From positions 1 through 32,075 of the forward strand of contig CANMUM010000021.1 in NCBI GenBank assembly GCA_947501025.1: DNA of 32,075 nt. Direction: 5' to 3'. Of the stretch, positions 24,051 to 32,075 are shown one piece after another. The notes beneath the pieces are model-generated. The model was given only the letters and a program-made list of their open reading frames with translations. It was not told the origin of the DNA and searched no databases. The translations under genes were made by a program, and so were the position numbers. Within the stretch, counting starts at the first letter, position 1; each line of letters opens with the position of its first letter. Source of the DNA: an uncultured Paracoccaceae bacterium (GTDB taxonomy: Bacteria; Pseudomonadota; Alphaproteobacteria; Rhodobacterales; Rhodobacteraceae).

Positions 24051-25223
24051 ATGCCAGATATTATTCAGCCGATTAAATCCGATCCCATCGCGATGCCTGC
24101 AAAAAAGCCTGAAGGTAAACCCAATTTAATCGGGATGAACCGCGTGGATATGAACGCAGCACTTGAGGTCATTTTGCCAGATGCAAAACTTCGTAAGATG
24201 CGTGTGAGCCAGCTATGGCAATGGATTTATGCGAAAGGGGTGAGCGATTTTGCGAAGATGAGCAATCTCTCAAAAGATTTTCGCGAAGCAATGGTTGAGA
24301 ATTTTGTCATTGAGCGTCCAGAAATTTCGCTCAAACAACTTAGCAGTGATGGCACGCGTAAATATCTTCTTCGTGTTACTGGAGGTCATGAAGTGGAGAT
24401 GGTGTATATCCCAGGTGCTGATCGCGGCACGCTTTGCATTTCATCACAAATTGGCTGTACGTTGACATGTAGTTTTTGTCATACAGGTACGCAGAAGCTG
24501 GTGCGCAATTTAAGTGTTGCTGAAATTGTAGGTCAAGTTATGCTCGCGCGTGATGATCTTGATGATTGGCCAACATCAGCCGGTGATCAAAACCGTCAAC
24601 GCAAAATCACAAATATTGTGTTGATGGGAATGGGGGAGCCACTTTATAATTTTGATCATGTGCGCGATGCGATGTTGATCGCGATGGATGATGCGGGCAT
24701 TGCCATGTCGCGCCGTAAAATCACGCTTTCGACATCTGGTGTTGTGCCTGCAATTGCAAAGGTTGGTTTGGAGATTGGGTGTTTGCTGGCGATTTCCTTT
24801 CACGCAACGACCGATGATGTGCGCAATATGCTCGTGCCGATCAATAAAAAATGGAATATTGAGGCATTATTGCAAGCCTGCCGTGATTATCCAACGCTTT
24901 CCAATTCTGAGCGAATAACCTTCGAATATGTCATGATTCAAGATGTCAACGATAGCGATGAAGATGCGCGCCGTTTGGTGAAATTGATTTCTGGCATCCC
25001 TGCAAAAATCAATCTCATCCCATTCAATAGCTGGCCTGGATCTAATTATATACGCTCAACGCCTGAGCAAATCGAACGCTTTGCAAGCATCGTTATGCGC
25101 GCAGGTTATGCAAGCCCTGTCCGCACACCGCGCGGGGAAGATATTCTGGCGGCGTGCGGGCAACTGAAATCAGCTTCCGAACGTGGAAAGAAATCGAAAG
25201 CCGAATTAGAATCTGAACTTTAA
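24051..25223 (+). CDS. rlmN: 23S rRNA / tRNA C2-methyladenosine methyltransferase RlmN
   Basis: RlmN is a radical SAM enzyme that methylates C2 of A2503 in 23S rRNA and A37 of some tRNAs. The radical SAM cluster ligands are C136, C140 and C143 ([18 protein letters not shown]). C129 and C369 are the likely counterparts of the catalytic C118 and C355 of the E. coli enzyme. The [15 protein letters not shown] and [16 protein letters not shown] motifs are also present. The 390-residue length is normal, with an N-terminal extension of about 25 residues. It is the first plus-strand gene after the aroC block. Confidence 0.96.
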   Translation: MPDIIQPIKSDPIAMPAKKPEGKPNLIGMNRVDMNAALEVILPDAKLRKMRVSQLWQWIYAKGVSDFAKMSNLSKDFREAMVENFVIERPEISLKQLSSDGTRKYLLRVTGGHEVEMVYIPGADRGTLCISSQIGCTLTCSFCHTGTQKLVRNLSVAEIVGQVMLARDDLDDWPTSAGDQNRQRKITNIVLMGMGEPLYNFDHVRDAMLIAMDDAGIAMSRRKITLSTSGVVPAIAKVGLEIGCLLAISFHATTDDVRNMLVPINKKWNIEALLQACRDYPTLSNSERITFEYVMIQDVNDSDEDARRLVKLISGIPAKINLIPFNSWPGSNYIRSTPEQIERFASIVMRAGYASPVRTPRGEDILAACGQLKSASERGKKSKAELESEL

Positions 25224-25271
25224 GACTATATTCGCGAGATGACTTATGCACCCTGCACATATATCTTTGCG

Positions 25272-26858
25272 TTATGACTCTGATGGGCAAGTTGTCGATT
25301 TTAGATTCATGCCTAAGAGATGAAAATAATCTCCAAATTCAAGTGTTTCATCAATGATCCATGGAGTGGTTGCCGCATATAAGGATAATGCTGTTCGACT
25401 TTCTCGCATTTCCACTTCAAGCTCTCGTAGTTTTTCTAGCCTTATATTATTGTCGTAAATTTTGAAGGTATCTAGAATACGTTTTTCTAAATCTTCTTTT
25501 CTTTCATCGGCGCTGTGGATGTTAAGCCAAGAAAGGAAATCTGATGGGTCTGGAAAGTCGGATTCCATTCCTACTAAGAAATAATCATAACCGCCTGGCC
25601 ACTCTTCAAGCCCTTTCCATGAGAAATCTTTCAAGGCAACATATTCAAATTCTGCATGAATCCCAACTTGGCTCCACATACTTTTGAGAGATGTTTCAAC
25701 TTGATCAAACCCAGCGCGGTTTAATGCTACAATTTTTAACTTTAATGGATTGTCTAGATTGTAGCCAAACGATGCCATAATTTCATTTGCCTTCAATAGT
25801 CTCTCGCTATAATCAAGCTGAAATAAGGGATCTTGAGGCACTTCATATTCAGGATAGGGATAACTAAGGGCCCCTGGTTGATTTAGGAAGTTTTTGTCAA
25901 GATCAAGAGTTTTCGAGAATTGCTCAAGATCAGTGGCCAAAAATATAACCTCACGAAGCTTTGGTTCATCCATTAATTGACTATGAGATGATTGTAGTAA
26001 AAAAGTGACAACCTCACTACTTGTTTCGCGTTTTTTGAATGGGGCAAGCTCGCTGCGTGCTTCAAATGTTTTTAAGGTGCGATTGTTAAAGCGCTCGGCT
26101 ATATTGATCTGCTTGCTGAAAAATAAACCCGTTTGAGCGACGCTATTACCGTTGTTATAATAGATAACTTTTTCAATTTCTGGCAGCAGATCTTCACAAA
26201 AATATGGGTTCTTGTCCAAGACCAGTTCTTTATCATTTATTTTCGAAGCGTAATATGGACCTGAGCTAACACGTTGAATATATCCTTCATTCCATTTGTC
26301 TTGTTCGTCAGCTGATAAATGTAAAGGATATGGAGTAAAATTTAGACGTGTTAGAATTTTCTCCATAAGTTGGCCATTCGCTGTTATATCGATTTCAAAT
26401 GTGAAATTATCGATAACCCGAACGCCAAGCTCGTTTATATGCGCATTGCCTTCGATGATATCTTTGCCGTTTTTAATAAATGCTCGACCGACATTGCTGC
26501 TTTCGGGCCCTTGTGTAAATGTTTGCTTGATGCCTTCTACAACTTCTTCAGCTGTAATTATAAAGCCATCTGACCATCCACAATTTTCGCGCATTTCAAC
26601 ACGCATGGTTTGTCCGTTATTGAGGTAAGTCACGTTTTTTGCGAGCTCATTGTACACAGGGACGCTGTTGCCGCGACGAAATATTAATGCGTTTACTTCG
26701 TTTTTAAGTTGAAAGGTATGGCCGCTATGCGCGCGGTTTATTTGGTAGACTGGTTCGTTTGTAAAGTTTGCTGTCCTTGCTATTGTACAGTCTTCAACAG
26801 CGAGGACAGGTGCGGCAGAAAACATGAATATCGAAAATAGTGAGGTGATTTTTTTCAT
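25272..26858 (-). CDS. extracellular solute-binding protein family 5 (peptide type)
   Basis: This matches the SBP_bac_5 fold of oligopeptide, nickel or sugar ABC-transporter binding proteins. A signal peptide covers about residues 1-20 (MKKITSLFSIFMFSAAPVLA). The internal YINNGQTMRVEMRENCGWSDG-type strand, FTYPLHLS-like region and the late NLDNPLKLKIVALNRAGFD fit the family. The length of about 528 is normal. I use the ATG at 26858; the frame starts at a TTG four codons earlier. No permease or ATPase gene is nearby, so it is orphaned in this window, and the ligand is unknown. Confidence 0.85.
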   Translation of the reverse strand: MKKITSLFSIFMFSAAPVLAVEDCTIARTANFTNEPVYQINRAHSGHTFQLKNEVNALIFRRGNSVPVYNELAKNVTYLNNGQTMRVEMRENCGWSDGFIITAEEVVEGIKQTFTQGPESSNVGRAFIKNGKDIIEGNAHINELGVRVIDNFTFEIDITANGQLMEKILTRLNFTPYPLHLSADEQDKWNEGYIQRVSSGPYYASKINDKELVLDKNPYFCEDLLPEIEKVIYYNNGNSVAQTGLFFSKQINIAERFNNRTLKTFEARSELAPFKKRETSSEVVTFLLQSSHSQLMDEPKLREVIFLATDLEQFSKTLDLDKNFLNQPGALSYPYPEYEVPQDPLFQLDYSERLLKANEIMASFGYNLDNPLKLKIVALNRAGFDQVETSLKSMWSQVGIHAEFEYVALKDFSWKGLEEWPGGYDYFLVGMESDFPDPSDFLSWLNIHSADERKEDLEKRILDTFKIYDNNIRLEKLRELEVEMRESRTALSLYAATTPWIIDETLEFGDYFHLLGMNLKSTTCPSES

Positions 26859-27064
26859 TGAGTGTCCCAAAGTTGATTTGAATCATGATCTCACAAAAAT
26901 TCCTGCCTTTTATTAAGCTGCCGCTCTTGCCAGAAAGCATTTGTTCATTCTTGGGTATCGAGGAACAGAGCAGGCGAGAAAATGCTGAGAGCATAATTTC
27001 CCATGGTATTGGTATGTGTATCGGTATAACTGAGATGAAAGTTTACTTTTGATCGGAAAATATT

Positions 27065-27598
27065 ATGCGCGTACTTCTTATGATTGATGTCCAACGTGGC
27101 TTTGATGAGGCTCATCATTGGGGCGGGAGGCGTAACAATCAGAGCATGGAAGCCAATGCGTTGCGTGTGCTTGCCTATGCGCGCGAAAATGCCTTGCCGA
27201 TATTCCATATCCAGCATAATTCGGCGGATGAAAGCTCACCACTACATCCATCAAAATCTGGAAACCAATTCAAAGAGGGATTTGAGCCTTGGCCTTTAGA
27301 ACTGGTCATTGGAAAAAATGTGAATTCCGCTTTTATTGGCACGGATTTAGAAGAGCAACTCAAAAAACTCAAAGCTACAGATCTTCTCATATGCGGAATT
27401 TCAACCGAACATTGCGTTTCAACGACAACAAGAATGGCTTCAAATATGGGATTTAACGTCGAACTCGTTGGCGATGCCTGTTATGCATGGCCTCATGGTG
27501 ATTTTAATGCTGATTTGGTGCATCGTATGGAGCTTGCTGTATTAGATAGAGAATTCGCGAAGGTTGTGAGCGCATCCGATATTTGCTCGAGTTCATAA
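27065..27598 (+). CDS. isochorismatase-family cysteine hydrolase
   Basis: The 177-residue protein has the isochorismatase/nicotinamidase fold. The catalytic triad is visible: D8 (LLMIDVQRGF), K84 (IGKNVNSAF) and C117 (GISTEHCVST). Family members hydrolyse isochorismate, nicotinamide or carbamoyl groups; no metal-site signature specific to nicotinamidase stands out, so the substrate is unknown. It is divergent from the solute-binding gene and followed 76 bases later by the YCII gene. Confidence 0.88.
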   Translation: MRVLLMIDVQRGFDEAHHWGGRRNNQSMEANALRVLAYARENALPIFHIQHNSADESSPLHPSKSGNQFKEGFEPWPLELVIGKNVNSAFIGTDLEEQLKKLKATDLLICGISTEHCVSTTTRMASNMGFNVELVGDACYAWPHGDFNADLVHRMELAVLDREFAKVVSASDICSSS

Positions 27599-27674
27599 AA
27601 CAACCTTTTATCCATAGGGGTTGTGCAATTTATTGAGATATAGTTTTATTGTGAGCAACAATTAGGAGGATATG

Positions 27675-27989
27675 ATGACAAAATTTCTCATCGCTTTTCA
27701 TGGCGGTAAAAACCCAGAAACAAAAGAAGCGGGTATGGCGCATATGCAGGCATGGAACAAATGGCTAGATGATATGGGCGAGGCGGCTTTGGACCGCGGT
27801 CAGTATGTGGGCATGTCCAAAACGGTCTCTCAAGATGGTGTTGCAAATGATGGCGGCTCAAATCCAATCAAAGGGATTATGACGATGCAGGCTGATGATG
27901 AGGCAACGGCTCTCAAACATTGTGCAAACTGTCCTCATATTACATCTATGGGGGGAACGATCGAGATTGCTCCAATTATGGAAATGTAA
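27675..27989 (+). CDS. YCII-related domain protein
   Basis: This 104-residue protein fits the YCII/DGPF family: MTKFLIAFHGGKNPETKE, a MQAWNKWLDDMG segment, a WFDP-like region (SNPIKGIMTMQADDEATA) and a C-terminal strand ending in IEIAPIMEM. Such proteins form dimeric alpha-beta barrels; many have no assigned role. AGGAGG lies 5 bases before the ATG at 27675, so I prefer it to the ATG at 27672. Its stop abuts the stop of the convergent membrane gene. Confidence 0.84.
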   Translation: MTKFLIAFHGGKNPETKEAGMAHMQAWNKWLDDMGEAALDRGQYVGMSKTVSQDGVANDGGSNPIKGIMTMQADDEATALKHCANCPHITSMGGTIEIAPIMEM

Positions 27990-28577
27990 TTACTCAAACC
28001 CAGCTTGAGTCCATTGGTAATAAATCATTGTCACTTGAAGCAAAGTGGCACCTGCCATCACAACGCCAAAAGTGAGCTGCCCCCATCTCGTTATGAGGGC
28101 TTTGAGGCCAATATAGGTGGACACAATAATAAGTATGAGCTCAATAGGTGACCAGAAGTGCCCATAATGTTGCGTTTCGTAATAGCTGACTGGTGAGATG
28201 AACTTGTAATCACTTAAGGGATAAAAATGCATATGGGTATCTTCGCGATGGAGCGGGAAATCCAATGCGACGTGCAAAAGTGCAGCCAAGGCAAAGAATA
28301 ATAATCCTCGATATCCTTTTATATAGGCAAATAATGCGATGATGACGAAGATTGGAATTGAGTTGCCTAAGCTCACAACGGATTGCCAAAGCTCGCCATA
28401 ATATTTTTCGTTGAATATAATCTTGTCGGGGGTGCCAATGATTTTCTCATAAGCATACAGCACATACATGGGGAGATCGGGGGTCAGGGATCCCCAGATT
28501 ATCGCACCGTTCAGGCTAGCCCTTGATTTGCGGCCCAGAACGGCAAGAGCGAGGCTCATATGGCTTGGAGAATTCAT
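27990..28577 (-). CDS. integral membrane protein, YdjM/metal-dependent hydrolase-like family
   Basis: About four to five hydrophobic segments are visible, with conserved histidines and acidic residues near them: SHMSLALAVLGRK at the start, WGSLTPDLPMYVL, LLHVALDFPLHREDTHMHFYPL and SPVSYYETQHYG. This pattern matches the poorly characterised membrane-bound metal-dependent hydrolase family that annotation sometimes calls a CobQ-like protein. I use the ATG at 28577, giving about 195 residues, since homologues start MNxPSH; the frame is open for 53 codons further upstream. No activity is known from sequence. Confidence 0.72.
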   Translation of the reverse strand: MNSPSHMSLALAVLGRKSRASLNGAIIWGSLTPDLPMYVLYAYEKIIGTPDKIIFNEKYYGELWQSVVSLGNSIPIFVIIALFAYIKGYRGLLFFALAALLHVALDFPLHREDTHMHFYPLSDYKFISPVSYYETQHYGHFWSPIELILIIVSTYIGLKALITRWGQLTFGVVMAGATLLQVTMIYYQWTQAGFE

Positions 28578-28967
28578 TTTATGCTCGTGATTGCTTATAG
28601 GGATTGTGGCACTGGTGAATTGCCGCGTCAATGGAATTTCTGTGATTTCATTGACGGTGTTCATCATCATCTCAAAAATGAATGACATCCCCCAATTTTT
28701 AAGGCTCAATATGCTTGACAATAGGGCATGTAACACATATTAAGCGCGCAATCGTGGCGTCAAAACCGCGACTCGACGCTTAAATTTAAGCACGAAATTG
28801 AGAATCATGATCCGGGTAAATAGGCTCCGATCCTCTGAAAAGATATGCTAGATAAGCTGCAGTGCGCTTGTCTGGCTTATTGTTTATGCGGGCATGCCCG
28901 TGAAGTGAGCGGTATTTGAGGGAACTTGGATGCCAAAATGTTAAAGGACAAACGGGGTACTAACCGA
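28578..28967 (+). promoter_or_regulatory. leader and promoter region of the str operon
   Basis: This 390-base stretch (using the shorter start of the convergent-side gene) holds no clear gene. A weak promoter candidate is TTGAGA (28798-28803) and TAGGCT (28821-28826), 17 apart. An inverted repeat ATAAGC/GCTTAT (28852-28857 and 28875-28880) and a perfect 12-base palindrome CGGGCATGCCCG (28889-28900) lie in the presumed rpsL leader. Their function is unknown. An in-frame upstream extension of rpsL (from 28926) lies here but does not fit S12. Confidence 0.4.
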
Positions 28968-29339
28968 ATGCCAACGATACAACAGTTGATCCGCAAGCCG
29001 CGCAAGGCGAAAGTTAAGCGCTCAAAGTCTATGCACTTACAATCATGTCCGCAAAAACGCGGCGTGTGTACACGTGTTTATACAACAACACCTAAGAAAC
29101 CTAACTCTGCGATGCGTAAAGTTGCAAAGGTTCGTCTAACGAATGGTTTTGAGGTTATCTCATATATTCCTGGTGAAGGTCACAACCTTCAAGAGCACTC
29201 AGTTGTTCTTATCCGTGGCGGCCGTGTAAAAGATTTGCCCGGTGTACGTTACCACATTCTTCGCGGTGTTCTCGACACGCAAGGCGTTAAAGATCGCCGC
29301 CAGCGTCGTTCGAAATACGGCACGAAACGTCCGAAATAA
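28968..29339 (+). CDS. rpsL: 30S ribosomal protein S12
   Basis: S12 lies at the decoding centre. The sequence starts [16 protein letters not shown] and contains the universal [20 protein letters not shown] (the streptomycin-sensitivity region with Lys at the usual position) and [21 protein letters not shown]. Length is 123 residues, normal. I use the ATG at 28968; the frame runs upstream to 28926, but those residues do not belong to the family. It leads the str operon and is followed by rpsG after 12 bases. Confidence 0.97.
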   Translation: MPTIQQLIRKPRKAKVKRSKSMHLQSCPQKRGVCTRVYTTTPKKPNSAMRKVAKVRLTNGFEVISYIPGEGHNLQEHSVVLIRGGRVKDLPGVRYHILRGVLDTQGVKDRRQRRSKYGTKRPK

Positions 29340-29351
29340 GGAGATACATAT

Positions 29352-29822
29352 ATGTCACGTCGTCACCGCGCAGAGAAACGCGAGATTCTACCAGACGCCA
29401 AATATGGTGATCTGGTTTTGAGCAAATTCATGAACAACCTTATGCTTGATGGAAAAAAATCTATCGCTGAAGGTATTGTATACGGCGCTCTTGAGCGTGT
29501 TGAAAGCAAATCAGGCCGCCCAGCGGTTGAAGCTTTCCATGAAGCTATTGAAAACATTAAGCCATCACTTGAAGTGCGTTCGCGCCGTGTGGGTGGTGCA
29601 ACTTATCAAGTTCCTGTTGAGGTTCGTGTTGAGCGCCGTGAAGCGCTTGCAATTCGCTGGTTGATTGCAGCGTCACGTGCACGCAACGAGAACACAATGC
29701 AAGAACGTTTGGGTGCTGAAATTTTGGACGCACTTAATACACGTGGCGCAGCTGTGAAGAAGCGCGACGATACGCACAAGATGGCTGATGCGAACAAAGC
29801 ATTCGCACATTATCGCTGGTAA
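29352..29822 (+). CDS. rpsG: 30S ribosomal protein S7
   Basis: S7 is a primary 16S-binding protein that nucleates the 30S head. [20 protein letters not shown] and the [12 protein letters not shown] motif are typical, and the 156 residues match the family. AAGGAG lies before the ATG with good spacing. It sits between rpsL and fusA as in nearly all bacteria. In E. coli S7 represses this operon, but no equivalent binding site is evident here. Confidence 0.97.
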   Translation: MSRRHRAEKREILPDAKYGDLVLSKFMNNLMLDGKKSIAEGIVYGALERVESKSGRPAVEAFHEAIENIKPSLEVRSRRVGGATYQVPVEVRVERREALAIRWLIAASRARNENTMQERLGAEILDALNTRGAAVKKRDDTHKMADANKAFAHYRW

Positions 29823-29846
29823 TTTAACGGAATTTGGAATTATAAA

Positions 29847-31964
29847 ATGGCACGCGAATACCCCCTAGAACTCTACCGTAACTTCGGTATTATGGCGCAT
29901 ATTGATGCTGGTAAAACAACTGCAACAGAGCGGATTTTGTTTTATACAGGCAAATCACACAACATTGGTGAGGTGCATGATGGTGCCGCAACTATGGACT
30001 GGATGGAGCAAGAGCAGGAGCGTGGAATCACGATTACCTCTGCTGCGACAACGACGTTCTGGGAGCGCACACAAGATGGCAAAACGGCTGAAACGCCGAA
30101 GCACCGTTTTAACATCATCGATACGCCAGGCCACGTTGACTTCACGATTGAAGTTGAGCGTTCATTGGCTGTTCTTGATGGTGCTGTTTGTGTTTTGGAC
30201 GCGAATGCGGGTGTGGAGCCACAAACGGAAACAGTTTGGCGTCAAGCTGACCGTTATAAGGTTCCACGTATTGTTTTCGTTAACAAAATGGACAAAATCG
30301 GTGCGGATTTCGACAATTGTGTGAGCATGATTATCGATCGCACAGGCGCGCGTGCTGTTCCTATCCAATACCCAATCGGTGCTGAAACAGAGCTTGAGGG
30401 CATCGTTGATTTGGTCACTATGGAAGAGTGGGTTTATCAAGGCGAAGATTTGGGCGCGTCATGGGTGCGCCAGCCGATCCGTGATTCTTTGAAAGAAAAA
30501 TGCGAAAAGCTTCATGGCGAGCTTGTTGAAGCTGCTGTTGAGATGGATGATGCTGCAATGGAAGCTTACCTTGAGGGTAATGAGCCAGATGTGGATACAT
30601 TGCGCAAATTGATCCGTACGGGCACTTTGACGATGTCATTTGTTCCAGTTCTTGCGGGTTCTGCATTTAAGAATAAGGGTGTTCAGCCACTTCTTAATGC
30701 TGTTGTTGATTATCTGCCTTCACCTTTGGATGTTGTTGACTATATGGGCTTTAAACCAGGTGATGTGACAGAGACACGTGACATTGCGCGTCGTGCTGAT
30801 GATAACATGGCCTTCTCAGGTTTAGCGTTCAAAATCATGAACGACAAATATATGGGAACTTTGACTTTTGTACGTATCTATTCAGGTACAATGAACAAGG
30901 GCGATAGCTTCTTGAACTCAACAAAAGGCAAGAAAGAGCGTATCGGCCGTATGGTTATGATGCACTCAAACAAGCAAGATGAGATCCAAGAAGCATTTGC
31001 GGGCGATATTATCGCGATTGCAGGCCTCAAAGATACAACAACTGGTGACACATTATGTGCTGAAAAAGAACCGGTGATCTTGGAAACAATGACGTTCCCA
31101 GCGCCAGTTATCGAAATCGCTGTTGAGCCAAAAACAAAAGCTGACCAAGAGAAGATGTCTATTGGTTTGCAACGTTTGGCGGCTGAAGATCCATCATTCC
31201 AAATCTTTGTTGATCACGAAAGTGGCCAGACAATTATGAAAGGGATGGGCGAGCTTCACCTTGATATTCTTGTTGATCGTTTGAAGCGTGAATTCGGCGT
31301 TGAAGCGAATATCGGCCAGCCGCAAGTGGCTTACCGTGAAACGATTTCTCATGAAGCTGAAATTGACTACACACATAAGAAACAGTCTGGTGGTACAGGT
31401 CAATTCGCTCGCGTTAAAATGGTTCTTACACCAACAGAAGTTGGAGAAGGCTATAGCTTTGAAAGCAAAATTGTTGGTGGTGCAATTCCAAAAGAATACA
31501 TCCCTGGTGTTGAAAAAGGTATCTTGAGTGTTATGGACTCGGGTCCAATGGCTGGCTTCCCAGTTATTGACTTTAAAGTGACGCTTCTTGACGGTGCTTT
31601 CCACGATGTTGACTCAAGTGTTCTCGCTTTTGAGATCGCTGCACGTGCAGGTATGCGCGAAGGTATGCGCAAAGCGGGTGCGAAATTGCTTGAGCCAATC
31701 ATGAAAGTTGAAGTGATTACGCCTGAAGAATACACAGGTGGTATTATTGGTGATTTGACATCACGTCGCGGCATGGTAACAGGCCAAGACACTCGCGGTA
31801 ACGCGATTGCAATCAACGCATTCGTTCCTTTGGAAAGCATGTTTGGTTACATCAATAACTTGCGTTCAATGTCTTCTGGACGCGCTAACTTTACAATGAT
31901 TTTCGATCACTATGATCCGGTTCCAGCGAACCTTTCAGAAGAGATCCAAAAGAAATACGCATAA
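29847..31964 (+). CDS. fusA: elongation factor G
   Basis: EF-G is the GTPase that moves tRNAs and mRNA through the ribosome. The GTPase motifs are AHIDAGKT (17-24), DTPGH (92-96) and NKMD (146-149), with [11 protein letters not shown] as switch I. Domains II to V follow over 705 residues, close to the usual length, ending in [20 protein letters not shown]. No truncation or fusion is seen. It follows rpsG by 24 bases and precedes tuf. Confidence 0.98.
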   Translation: MAREYPLELYRNFGIMAHIDAGKTTATERILFYTGKSHNIGEVHDGAATMDWMEQEQERGITITSAATTTFWERTQDGKTAETPKHRFNIIDTPGHVDFTIEVERSLAVLDGAVCVLDANAGVEPQTETVWRQADRYKVPRIVFVNKMDKIGADFDNCVSMIIDRTGARAVPIQYPIGAETELEGIVDLVTMEEWVYQGEDLGASWVRQPIRDSLKEKCEKLHGELVEAAVEMDDAAMEAYLEGNEPDVDTLRKLIRTGTLTMSFVPVLAGSAFKNKGVQPLLNAVVDYLPSPLDVVDYMGFKPGDVTETRDIARRADDNMAFSGLAFKIMNDKYMGTLTFVRIYSGTMNKGDSFLNSTKGKKERIGRMVMMHSNKQDEIQEAFAGDIIAIAGLKDTTTGDTLCAEKEPVILETMTFPAPVIEIAVEPKTKADQEKMSIGLQRLAAEDPSFQIFVDHESGQTIMKGMGELHLDILVDRLKREFGVEANIGQPQVAYRETISHEAEIDYTHKKQSGGTGQFARVKMVLTPTEVGEGYSFESKIVGGAIPKEYIPGVEKGILSVMDSGPMAGFPVIDFKVTLLDGAFHDVDSSVLAFEIAARAGMREGMRKAGAKLLEPIMKVEVITPEEYTGGIIGDLTSRRGMVTGQDTRGNAIAINAFVPLESMFGYINNLRSMSSGRANFTMIFDHYDPVPANLSEEIQKKYA

Positions 31965-31998
31965 TCGGCATAAGCCGCCATAATTTAGGAGAATTAAA

Positions 31999-32075
31999 AT
32001 GGCAAAAGAGAAGTTTGAACGTAATAAACCTCACGTTAACATCGGCACGATTGGCCATGTTGACCACGGTAAGAC
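31999..32075 (+). CDS. tuf: elongation factor Tu, 5' end only
   Basis: AGGAG lies 6 bases before the ATG. The 25 visible codons read [20 protein letters not shown] and then VDHGKT, the universal EF-Tu start and first GTPase loop. The rest is past the window. Its place after fusA is the standard str-operon order. Confidence 0.97.

Noticed and set aside
27984-27992. Abutting stop codons of the YCII and membrane-protein genes
   Set aside because: Convergent genes with touching stops are common in compact genomes and imply nothing special by themselves.
28926-28967. In-frame N-terminal extension of S12
   Set aside because: S12 proteins begin MPTIQQL. The extra residues have no match to the family, and the ATG at 28968 gives the normal 123 residues.

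Overview
The window looks like the chromosome of an alphaproteobacterium of modest GC content. The evidence is a MipZ-type ParA ATPase, a phasin, a zinc-free L31, the ffh / chorismate mutase / rpsP / rimM / trmD / rplS cluster and the rpsL-rpsG-fusA-tuf order. I cannot name the order or genus from sequence alone. Gene density is high, with many 1-base (TAATG) and 4-base (ATGA) overlaps, and no gap exceeds about 400 bases. I saw no tRNA, rRNA, CRISPR array or insertion sequence.

Bases 1 to about 5787 look like the right-hand part of an integrated mobile element. On the minus strand it carries a tyrosine integrase, a 275-residue protein I do not recognise, an AlpA/excisionase-type HTH protein and a primase-helicase. 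On the plus strand at the left it carries the end of a TPR protein whose repeats are almost identical at DNA level, and a 60-residue ORF. No virion genes are visible, so the layout resembles a P4- or PICI-like phage satellite or another integrative element. A 14-base string at 5774-5787 matches a tRNA 3' end (probably Leu) and is the likely right attachment site. A short promoter-terminator pair lies between the HTH gene and the primase, pointing against the operon.

Bases 5950-9699 hold two small membrane proteins, a possible 21-residue ORF, a bidirectional terminator, a phasin, a secreted D,D-carboxypeptidase with a SPOR domain and convergent mipZ. Bases 9887-15597 are a translation and secretion block on the minus strand: ffh, a GNAT acetyltransferase, chorismate mutase and rpsP, a terminator, then rimM, a sulfotransferase-like gene, trmD, rplS and rpmE, and a terminator. 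The sulfotransferase-like gene between rimM and trmD is unusual. The region upstream of ffh holds two groups of three adjacent hairpins.

Bases 15865-23890 are mostly on the minus strand: a glycosyltransferase, a secreted endonuclease/phosphatase-fold protein, a DUF2799 lipoprotein, an overlapping nudL-cca-lysE-nudix operon, and aroC with an EamA transporter. A DUF4329 gene on the plus strand is squeezed between the last two groups. Bases 24051-28577 hold rlmN, an orphan peptide-type solute-binding protein, an isochorismatase-fold hydrolase, a YCII protein and an integral membrane protein. The window ends in the str operon (rpsL, rpsG, fusA and the start of tuf).
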